Origin: Trichoplax adhaerens | Taxonomy: Eukaryota > Placozoa > Uniplacotomia > Trichoplacea > Trichoplacidae | DNA length: 44,464 nt | Assembly (NCBI RefSeq): GCF_000150275.1 | Contig: NW_002060973.1 | Coordinates: 509,494 to 553,957 of the forward strand | Direction of reading: 5' to 3' | Shown: positions 32,301 to 44,300 of the stretch, piece after piece | Numbering within the stretch: position 1 is the first letter of the stretch | Layout: each line of letters starts with the position of its first letter | Notes under the pieces: generated by a model | The model's database searches: none | Told to the model about the DNA's origin: nothing | The model's input: the letters and a program-made list of their open reading frames with translations, nothing else | Program-made: the position numbers and the translations under genes

Positions 32301-35300
32301 GCAGTTTCAATAAACGATCTTCTAATATCGACAAGCTAATAAAAACTAAAAGATTGTTTAAATATGTTTCGTGATTCGTCAACTATAGGATAATGACTAA
32401 TAACTTTGTTACTGGCATCAATTCAAGAGCTTTTGAAAAATCCTCAAAGATTTCGAAATTGTAAAAATTGAAAAAATTAATTTAAAATAAACAAAAGTAT
32501 TAGTATACGTATTCTGAAGTAATGTATTAAATTAACCTTGGAATTTGCAGAGATTTATCTGGAAATAGAATTCAAGCAGTTTCACTTCTCACGTTCTCGG
32601 ACTTAGTCAATATAAAAATCATGTAAGATCTCAATGATGTGATTATAAATAGTACGCCATTTATTTACTTTTCGTACTCTATATTTAAATGAAATAACTC
32701 CCAAAAAATTAATCCATTTGTGAATGTCTCTTAGAGCACTTAGAGTTTGTTCTTTTGGTGATATTGGTGCTCAGTTATTCTCTAACAACAGTTTTCTTAC
32801 TGAATTGTAAGTCTAATTAATATTTAAGCATATAAAATAATGCTTACATGAAGTTATTACTTATTAGTTATTTAATCGTACAGTATACTTAAGAGGTGCT
32901 GATTAATCTTCTTCGCCTAAATAGAGACCTTGGTGGATGTAAAATTAAAACTATTGCCTCCCAAGCTTTTAAAAATTCTGTTTCTTTGAATACAATGTAA
33001 GATTCTTGAAGATCTGAACTGTCTTCAATTCACATAAATAACCTCGTATACGTTCAAAGACATAATAACTTTCACTAGATAAATATTCAATCTTAATTTC
33101 TTTATGACCGACCATAACATTACATTTCAAAGCTAGATTGAAATTCTGCCATATGTATTTCAGAAAGATCCTTATACTGTCATGAATATTTATCTTTAAT
33201 TTTCAGAAACTTATCGTCGTCACTCATGCGCTCGTTACCGCCGCATTTATTCGGAACTGATACGAAATTGTTCCTGCATTCGCTGTATGTACAAAAATTA
33301 ATGTATAAAGATTAAATTAATTTCATACAAATTTATGAATGTTTTATGAATTCAAATCGTACAATCTTTAACTAATTGATACGCCACAACTATGTGACAC
33401 AAAGAATGGCTTTTAATCATTTTACTGACTTATGGAAATATTATAACGCCGTTTTGTTCAATGGCGTAGCTATATTTGGCTTATTTTACGCTATGAAAAT
33501 TTAATTAACTAATTAAGCTGTCTGCTAGGTACCTAAATAACAGTTTAATAGAAAAGATCGATGAGAAGGCGTTTTATGGATTGCAATATCTGAGTCTCTT
33601 GTAAGCTTATTCGCTTTAGATATTTCCTTTACTGACTTGATAAAGAACTTTCTTTCAAGGAACTTTATATAAATTAAATTAATACATACTGTATATGTAC
33701 TTTTAACCTTGAACTTAGGACACTGAGTACAAATAATATTCGATATTTACATCCAAATACTTTTCAATCTCTCGTTAATTTGGAAGAATTGTAAGGATCT
33801 GATATTATAAAACACGCTTACGTCAATAACTTAATCGCGTTAGATAATTAAATAAAATTAAGCATAGTTTACTATTCGACAGTAACCAAGTATAGCTTTC
33901 CGATCAATATTAGTTGAATTTCACCATTTTGGCGAGAATAAACTATTACCTTTTTAATAATAGAAATCTAAACGAAAACGAAATTGATCATTTAAAGCGT
34001 TATACGTTTGTTGGTCTCACATCTCTCAATATTTTGTAAGTAGCTTAGCTGATCAGCACGATATAGTTGTAACGACGTTAAATTTCAGCGCATGTATGTG
34101 TTACATTATTATACACTGTAATATTGAGATTGTCTTAGAAATATCTATGTAAGTATAATTTTGTTAATTTGCCTTTATATAAAGAGTTTCTAATTAAGAT
34201 ATGTGATATTTAAATATAGCACTAGCTTTTATGGTGATATATACAGCCTCCTGAAATTAATAGTTTAATCATGGAATCGAGAATAATCTTCTTACAATTC
34301 AAATCACTGTGATCAAAATTTACTTATCTTAGAATGTAGATTATCGTAGAAATGTTCCGTGTTGTCTGCATTAGGTAGCAGTAGATAAATTTAGCTTTTG
34401 ATTCATTATAAGGTTTTAACGTTAATATTACTAACTAGGGTGTCTCTGCTATTGTAAAAGAGTATATAAATGCGATAAATCGTATAATTAAATTAGTTCT
34501 TATGATAAGTGTTTAACGTAAGATACGAAGCCTCTAAGTCTTTTTGTAGTCCACTAGTATAGGAAAAGTGTTCCTGAAAGAGTAGATACTGCTCCGTGAT
34601 ACGTAGTTCAGGGATTCGACAGCTTGATCGTGCGTTATGTTATCTTGTTGCAAAGCTGTTTGTAACAGTATGGCTCTGCAATACCTTTTAAATTAAATAG
34701 ATCTACTAGATTACTGCACCTAATGTCTATCATAAAATAAATTAAGAAATCATACTTACATCTATTCATAACTTAATCTTGTTCTGATACTTTCTATAAC
34801 TTTTTTAATGTCAATCTTTTATTCATGATAATTTTTAGGTTGTTAGCTTCAAACGAAATCAGTTACATAGAAGATGGAGTATTTATAGACCTTACTGCAC
34901 TTACGAAATTGTATGTTAATACATATAATCTTATTTCATGTGTGAAGTTTGTTTTATACTTCACTGTATTTAGGTCCTAATAACTAAAAAAATTTAATTT
35001 TTTTGCTTATATTCAATTCGTTAGCTCAGTTAATAATCCAAATGATCCATAAACATGAATTTTTTAATGCAGTCAGCTCTGTCAGTTATGTCAATCTTTT
35101 GTTGATAAAATTCTTTTCAAGTGCTTTAGTAATTTCGAAAGAAAGATTAATTAATAAAAATATTACAACTTTAAAGTAATGATAATATAACGCTTTAAGA
35201 ATATTCAGCATGAATGCAGGCGCCAACTTAATCTTAACAGAAGAAAATAAGATAATCTTAATATTTTATGGTTCACATTTGCTGGTTGATATAAGCTTGT

Positions 35301-38300
35301 AAACGTTAACGTAGTACCATTACTTGCCTATCAGGTTACTCCTAATAGCTAATAATTTTTTGAATATATAGTAAGGTTAGAATACCTTTTCTTTCATTTA
35401 ATTGCTTTCTCACCAGAGATATCAATAACAATTATTTGACTTTCCTCAATCTATCAACATTCAGTGGGCTTTCCAGGTTAAACTATTTGTAAGTATGAGA
35501 TAAATTTGTTAAATGGATTTTTTTGTTATAATTTTTTCCAGCATGGTTGAGATATGCTGAAGATTCAAATGATTTGCAAGCGACACATGACAAGAAAAAC
35601 AATTACTATTAATATATTTGATATTGTTTACTTACACGCACAACAGACTCCTGGATGAAAATCAGCTGACAACCATCCAAGATTTTCAGTTTTCTAAGCT
35701 ACCCAAACTGCAATTCCTGTTAGTGATCAAATTTTTGACGCATGAATTGAAAGTAAAGAGCAATACAGAAATAACTGAATTACATCTGCGCTTATTTGAT
35801 TAAATTTAGATACTTAAGGTCAAATAAAATAAAGCAGGTACAAACGAAAGCCTTTGTCGGACTAGAAAACATAAAACAAGTGTAAGTACGTAGATTAATT
35901 ATAAATTGACTTTTAATTGGATACGATATCCTGCTGCGTAATAAATTAGACAGAGTTATATTAGAAAATTCTAATACGAAGCTTTATAGAGCAAAATTTT
36001 AACCCAGTAATCACATTTCTTCAATACTAACCTGCCAATGTATTTTTAAAACAACGCATCTAATATATCGCAATACAATTCGTAGCTGGCTAGATGGGAA
36101 TCTCTTTTACCATTTAAAAGATTTACCTTTAAACCCTTTCAATAATCTACAATACATGTAAGATTGAAGATAAGCTAAATTTCTCTAGCTAGTTTTTCGT
36201 CAGTTTATACTGTGCATCTGCAAAATTTAACGTAGTTCTAATACTTGAAAACTCATCAGCGGCTTATCTAGAAACAAAATTCGAAAGATTGATATGGTTT
36301 GTTCAAGCAAGAATAAATACAAAGCTAGCAAAATGTAAGCCAATAGCAAGCATGAAATAATTTTTGACATTGTATATATATAACATATATAATACTGAAA
36401 ATTTTCGTACGCTCACTTATAAATGGTTTTGGACATGCTTGTTAACACGTATTCTAGTAAATAACATAATTCAGACTTTAGCATTTTATAGATTTGAAAG
36501 GGTATTCTAGTATCAAATTTCATTAGTTATTAAAGAGACCATTCTGTAATAAACAGGATGATTGATGCCTGTGATGCAGGTAGCCTTGTTTTAACACTGT
36601 ACATTAAAATGGTATTTAGGCTATTTATTATGATTCCAATTTAATGTTTTTTCCCCTTATTTCTTAAATTAGAGATTTATCGAGCAACCTTATGAGTGAA
36701 ATTAAAATTTCTGGATGTTTTTCTTGTTTAAAGCAAATGTAAATTATATTTGAAGTCAATTTCACTTATTCTACTGTTCGAAAACAATTCTTAAGCAATA
36801 TTTTTGTTAAATTTTGTTCCTAGGATATCAGTGTTACCGCTACATCTAATTTTATCATTTAATCAGTCAACATATTAAAAGTTGTTCATTAAATCTTTGC
36901 TTTGCGTTTCAGAAATATCTCCAGCAACAGATTTACAAATGATAGAAGCCTGTCACTTCGCAACGTTTCCTGTATTACATCCTTGTAAGTAAATTCTCTA
37001 ACGATGAAGCTAAAGCCCATTTTGCTAGTAACATCCGCTCGTCATTTGCTCTATTGCGTTCTCTTCTAAATGTTAATCTTGCCGAAGTTGATTGGATAAG
37101 GAAGCATTTAAACGATCAAATTATTTTATTTATTATAATTAAATAGTTTAGGCCGCATAAATTGCCAGTATTAATGATTAATGTTATCTTATTATGGTCT
37201 TGCGAATTTGACCTTAAAGTTAGTTGTTTGGGTATTTTTTAGAGATATTAGCCAAAACAGAATTTCTAGCCTATCATCTGATATTTTCTCCACTTTTCAA
37301 GATCCAATACTTATTTCTACATTGTACGCATACTTATACACAAATTAGCGTAGTAAAATTGTCATATTAGTACGGATGAAAATGCTAAAAACTTAATTAA
37401 GTTAATTTTATTTTCTAAAATTAGGAATATATCTGGTAACCGTCTTGAGTATATAAGATCTACTACATTTTATCCAACTTTAGGATTGGAAAAGCTGTAA
37501 GAGCTCATAACATAGACGTTTTTAGTTACTGTTAAATCAATCTTTGGTGATAGAACTTGAATAATACTTTACAATTACATATAATCAGCTATGCAGTTTT
37601 CGAAGAAAATTATTATGGAATTAATTAATTATTACAACGTTATAATGAGCAATTTTTTTGATAGCGTCATAATAAGCTACTAAAGGTATGATATTAAATA
37701 TTACTACTTACTATTTCATTCATTGATATTGTAATATAAATTAAAATAACATCTTTGCATTGCCTAAAATGGTTTAAAAACGGCTTCTATAATTTAAAAT
37801 TTAGAGATTGCGGTATTAGTGTAAAGGTTAGCGTCACGAAAGTAATTTTCGTGACGTATACTTTATTTCTATGTTACGCTCTATATATGTTTATTCTCAG
37901 AAATACTTTACGGTCTCTTTAATTATAATTTAGTAGTTGACAGTTGATATCCTTGATAGGATTAGATAGACTAAAATAGTAATTGCCAGCTCTTAAACTG
38001 GATTGCATCTATCACCTCCACGGTTGCTAAAATTAAAAGTATAATTCCTAAGTTTAGAGGAAATGTCTTAGTAGGGTAGCTTAATATGTACCTGTTAAAC
38101 TATTATTAAATATTAATTATTTTATTACTGATACAGTAAATTTAATAGGATTAGATTGTATCTAATCTGTAATGATAGAATCTCTTTAGAGTATTAATTT
38201 GGTTAATTTCTAATAGACGAGGTGACTTGCGCAGTTAAACCTATCGTAGGTACCAAAATCTATATAAGCGATGGGTTAGCCGATAGTAAATTAGATTGTG

Positions 38301-41300
38301 AAAGTACTATAGTAAATTTTGAAGGTCTCGCTCAGTTGAATTCTATCTGGTTTGGAATACCAATTGACTGGTATTCCAAATAACAGTAGTATAGGATAGA
38401 AATTACTCTCTCAATTCTAGTTGCAAGTTAGAGCTATTCCTAGCTGGTAACAGGTAGACTTACGAGATAAAAAAATTCAACTTGCAATAATCTGAAATCT
38501 CTTTAACCTAAGTTTTTACATTAAAAATTGTTATTTGTAGCAAACCTTGTAAATTGCAGGAACAATGACTTTAAATAATATTATAATCTTTGCTTATATG
38601 TTCTCAGACACATTGAAAATAATCGCCTTGATAAGCTGGACTTTCTTCATCCTCTACAAAAATTAAAAATTCTGTAAGGACTGATATAAGTTTGACGAAG
38701 AATTGATGACGAGAGTATAAGTTCTCTATTGTATAAGATATTAGTCAATTTTTATCATGAAATACATATTTTTAAACGTTGTCAAAACCAGCTTCGTGAC
38801 AAAAATAACGTAAAAAATCGCTGAATTACTATAGTCTTCGGGATTCAGTATCCCTTAACTATCTCAGAAGCATTTAGACGCCTTTGCTTCTACGTTAAAC
38901 AGCTATAGAACTCTTCTTTTATTCAACTATCTGCAGAGCATAAATACCCTTCGACAGCTGCTATCATGTATGAGTCATAAAAGTTCATAAAATTTAGTTC
39001 ATGGTCGATAGCTATATTAATACAGACATTATTCATAATCTTAGACATGTTCTGAACGATTCTTGATAATAAGATTACAGTATGTTCGTACACAGAATTA
39101 TTTATAGTATCATCTATAATTAAATATCTTCAGAATGTTCATCACCAGTGTTACAAGACATTACAGTATGATCATTTATCATTAGTTGCCGAATAAGAAC
39201 TCTTACTACATGTCACAAACTTATGTTGCGAACTACTACACTAAACTAATAGATTACTTTTGCCTTGCTCCACTACACCTGGAGATCTACTGTATGGTAG
39301 TTCTTTACTACTTTCGGTCACACAGGGATAAGACTGTTCTAAAAGATTAGTATAGTTTTTATTAGTAGAGTTGCCGAGTACCTTCTCGTACACGATCTAA
39401 TAAGGAACTCAGGAACTGAGCATTCGCTCGTCCTTTTATACCATTCCACTAAATTTATGGTGCACACATAGTAACTTGACAATATAAGATTTACATGATT
39501 TGTATACACGATAATCGCACGATAAGTGCGCGATAGTCACACGATAAATGTGCGATAATCGCACGATAAATGCGCGATAATCGCACGATAAATGCGCGAT
39601 AATCGCACGATAAATGCATGATAATCGCGCGTACGTAGCGGGTGCTAACGTATCGCCATTATTAATATCTACTGTATATAGGCTCTACTAATTAATTGCA
39701 AATACAATTATGCCTTTTGTCGTCTAGCAATCTAGACATTAATATCTTAATTTCAATTATGCTTACCAATATGATCCATTAGCTAAATACTGACAAAATC
39801 TATTTAATTAGCAAGTACGGTGCTTTGCTCTGTAACACTAGAGTACAGCATAATTTACTGTAACAAATAATAACTACCAAAGTTCTTACTGTAAATCATT
39901 ATTAGTTATCTCCATATATAAATGTTAACAACTAAATTTAGTGATTTACTTTTCACGGTGGTTCGTATCGTGACAAACGTATCTACTAGTATTATCAAAT
40001 TTTCGAAATAATTTGTGTCTATATTTTGGTAGAAAGATAAGATTTATTTAAACGGACAATTGGAGCTAGTAATATAGCTATATTGATTTATTTTCGAAAT
40101 TTACTAAATATTCACTTCTTGGATTTTCATTTCGCTAGCCTAGCCTTTAAAAATCGAATAAGTGAACTGAAGAGTAGCTACTTCCAAAATTTAACCAATC
40201 TAATGCAATTGTAAGAGATAAGTAAATAATTCAATAGAATATTTTTTTCGGAGGCCTTTTTACTATCATGAAATTAGTACAAGATCAGCCGCGAATAATG
40301 TAGGATTATTTATAAATAAAATAGATGCCGAATTAATTTCAAATTCTATTAAATGCTCCTAGAGATATCAGTTTTAACGAAATAAAATCTCTTGAAAATG
40401 GCATATTTAAAGGGTGTCAAGATATTGCAATCATGTAGGTTTCCATACGAGACTCAATTGACTTGACTATCAGTCTTAAATAAAAAATCAATCCCCCTTT
40501 TCATGAATCGCAGAAAGATTTCCTATAGTTCTCTTATTAAATGATCATTAATATGTAATCCGCGGATATTTAGGAATCTGAATCATAATAAAATTTCTAG
40601 CATTGAAAAGAAAACTTTCCAAGGTTTATCGAAGTTATCTTCGCTGTATGTACTGAATTATTTTACCAGCTGTTACCAATGCGTATAAAATATTTTTACA
40701 ATCTTGAAAACTAGCAAGCATTGTAACTGGCACTTTGATTTATTAGAGACCTCAGCTATAATCGAATAACATCTTTGAAAGGAATATTTCATCCAGATTT
40801 AATTGAGTTAAATTCGTTGTAAGTAATCATTTCTTTATGAATTGGAGCTTCCTAGTACGGTTACTCTCTATCCTATTCGTGGACAATTTTAGTTTGAGAT
40901 TTTATTTGCTATAAGCTAAATCTTCTTTTAAGAAGTGCTTATTTTTAGGATAAATATTACAATTCGACTTTTAAGTTTTACTCATTGGCCTCGAATCTTC
41001 TAATTTAAAGCGTTTTTTATATTCACACATGCGAAGAAAATGCGATGGAAATTTAATCTCTTCTTTAGCTGGATCACCGTTTTATAATTTAACTAAACTT
41101 GCTCATCTGTATGTTATTATTTAAAGGCTGCGCCAACTATCATATTATTAAATATAGTAGAAGGAATTAATATTTGCTAATCTAGAATGCATTTGAGTAA
41201 CGAATTAATCATTCTGATGATAATATTTTGTCCTAGATCTCTTAATCACAATCAAATAGTAAAAATTAGCAACGGCAGCTTCACGAACTTAATTAGCATA

Positions 41301-44300
41301 CGTAAACTGTAAGTCATTATTTCATTATGTGCGAATATAAGAATGCTAGCTGTGATTAGTATATATTATTATCTGAAGCAATAGTTGCAATTTTCTTCAA
41401 GTATACTATTTAAAATTTTTTTTCTACTTCTCAGATCGATTAATTATAACAAAATTTCTGTCTTGTCGTGCAATTCAATTTACAAAACCATTCAAGAATT
41501 GTAAGTTATATTAGAATGATATCGATAGCTGTAAGCCGATACTTTTGGAGATGAGATTTGCTAATTATTAATCAGTTTTGTTTGTTCACACTTAACGTGG
41601 TTATTTATGCAATGGATAGTTCTGAAGTGATTTTATCATTTTCTATGTCACTTAGGAGTGTAAACCATAATAATATATCCGGTTTCTCGCCAAGTTGTAG
41701 CGAAATTTTCTCCAGCATAAAAGACAGCTTGTAAGCAATTAGAATTTTATGTTTATTACTTGCCTTAAGCGCCGTTGTTATGAATTTTTTGATTCCACTT
41801 CTGTCTTCGTTCTTTCGATACAAAATTTGAAATAGTACTTTTCGTATATCAATTTAAAGGGATATAAGCTATAATAATCTTGTATCGAATGGCATTAATA
41901 TTTATAAGGAAGTTTTAATGAAATTGGCAAAGTTACCACCTACCCTGTAAGTATTTTAAAACGTCTGAAAATAATACTATGAGTCTCGAAGATCCTTATT
42001 TAAAATACTGAGTATTTACGTAGCCTGTTGATTTGAAGCTATAAAGCTTGCATCTTAATTTTACGTTGAATTCAATAACTAGACTATTAGCCGGCAACAA
42101 TATTACGTCCATATCACCTTTATTTATGAAATGGAATATTTTCCTTAGAATATTGTAAGTGCTATCACTATTTCAGTATATTTACCTAACTTATATTTCT
42201 CATTAGTGTCAAATGCATACAAACTTAACGAGAAATATCCGCAGCTATGTATTTCAATGCCGCTGACAACCTTAAGCATTTCAGTATACTCACCATAACT
42301 AATACAATGTATCGCATTTACATTTAAATTTTTACTAACACATGAAGAAATATCGACAGATCTCTACTTCAATGCCTTTTACAATTCCTTCTTTAATTTG
42401 AAGATTAATAAGTAATTTAACACTCTATCGTTGGACTGGCTTCACCACTAATAAGAAAAACTTCCACATACATCAGATATGCAGTTACACTATCGAGTTG
42501 TAGTTCATACCTGGAACCACTAGCGCTCTACTAAAATGTACAAAATAGCTTTCGTTTGAGTGTAAATTACGTTATTCATTGAACAATAACCGATGAAGCT
42601 TCTAAAGCCGAATTACGGTGGTTTTTACGACTTGTCCAATCATAAATAATTATAATCAATGTAATCAAATATCTCTAAGCTATTGTAATAAAACATTGCA
42701 TAAACGTAAATTATAATTAAATGTTCACATTTGGTAGTTTGACTGCGTTCCTTATTGGAACTTTGAAAAATATAAAACGACGGACTAACTAAACCGTTAA
42801 CTTTAAGCTAGATTACTAGTTTATTAATAAATCCATAGGTCTATTGGCCACAACAACTTATCGCTATCTGCTATTAAAGAAATCATAAGAGGATTTTATA
42901 TCACTAATTACTGTGTATCGCCAATTGGGCCTAATGACGATGCTAAGTGTTTTATTTACTCCATGTAAGTCTAGAAGCTAAAATTTATTTTATCATAAAT
43001 GTAGATATGTCAGTGAAGCAACGAAAACATTCCTATGTTTTATACTAACATAATTTTCTTGCTGCTTTTATTTTCTGGATTCATTTTATTTATTTGGCGC
43101 AGTGACTTGAGCTACAGCAAATTAACAGAAATCCCATCCAATATATTTGTTCATCTACGTGGATTTTTAAGAGTCCTGTAAGTCGTTTCACATAATTGCT
43201 AGAGTTGACCAAACCCAAATTAAAATATTAATTATCCTACGAGGCGATTAATAGAAATAGAACTATTCAGCTTTCTCGACTACTATTAATTAGCTCGCCT
43301 TGTTTAATTCCCAACATGTTTGAAGGCAGTGAATAAGCGCAGCTTTTCAAATTAAACTAAATAATCGAGAAATGGATTATACGGTTGTAGTTCAGTTTTT
43401 TAAAATATTGTAAGAACTATCGTATTAAATATTACGGGATAGCAATGTACTGGATCGTTATCTTTATTTTTTCTTTCGATATCTTATAATAGGAATCTCA
43501 ATAATAACGCCATAAAACATTTTGATGCCTCCGCTATATTTCGTGATAGTGAAAAGAACTTACAAGAACTGTGAGTTAACTTTGAAACTGTTTAAATATT
43601 CATCTTTTAATGATTGTAACAAATTGGATAGAGTATAAAATTGTACTGAACTCTTGACTGATGATGAGATAGTTTGAATACTGTATTACTATGTGTTTGA
43701 AACTGTTACTGAAAGGCCGAAGTTTTTCCCAAGATTTGCATTTTACCGATACTTTAAGATAAGGCGTTTAAATGTAGCTACATGTATGAATGGTCGATTT
43801 ATGTGATAAGTTATGAACTTTAAAAGTAGTAGTAGGACTATCATAAAAATATCAATAATATTTTCAATATTTTCTTGCTTTCTTTCAATGCCATTTAATA
43901 GAAAAGAGTTTTTCAAATAATCAATTATTGAGTATCGCTTTCATTATGTGAAACGTATTTTTGTAATGTAGCAAAATGTACTTATATCAATGATATATTA
44001 CATTAATAAAAACTTCTGCAGACATTTGGCTCATAATGCAATAGCCGAAGTAACTAATCCTAATAACGTCCAATTTAATGCACTGAAAATAATGTATGTA
44101 TAAAATTCGTCTTTAATTATACATGAAGATGCGAAAGTATATTTCTTACACGTTCAGTATTATGCGGAATTTACGTAGGAACTTGAATCAGAACACACTC
44201 TCCAACATTTGCGGAAGGTCAAACGTACTCGGAATTGCTCCTAACTTACAGAAATTGTTAAGTTTGACTTTGAATAAAGTGATATTTTCTGCATTTTTTA

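Larger units (their letters stand above)
38781..39975 (+). repeat. Solo LTR, family alpha, copy 3, interrupted
   Basis: Outer ends TGTCAAAACC and GTGACA, flanked by an exact duplication AACGT (38776-38780 and 39976-39980). Alpha sequence runs 38781-39210 and resumes after 39837; the middle is a delta LTR. The 3' hairpin pairs CACGGTG with TATCGTG through two G-U pairs. Confidence 0.83.

Noticed and set aside
39509-39631. CRISPR array
   Set aside because: The repeats are directly adjacent without unique spacers, and the DNA is eukaryotic.
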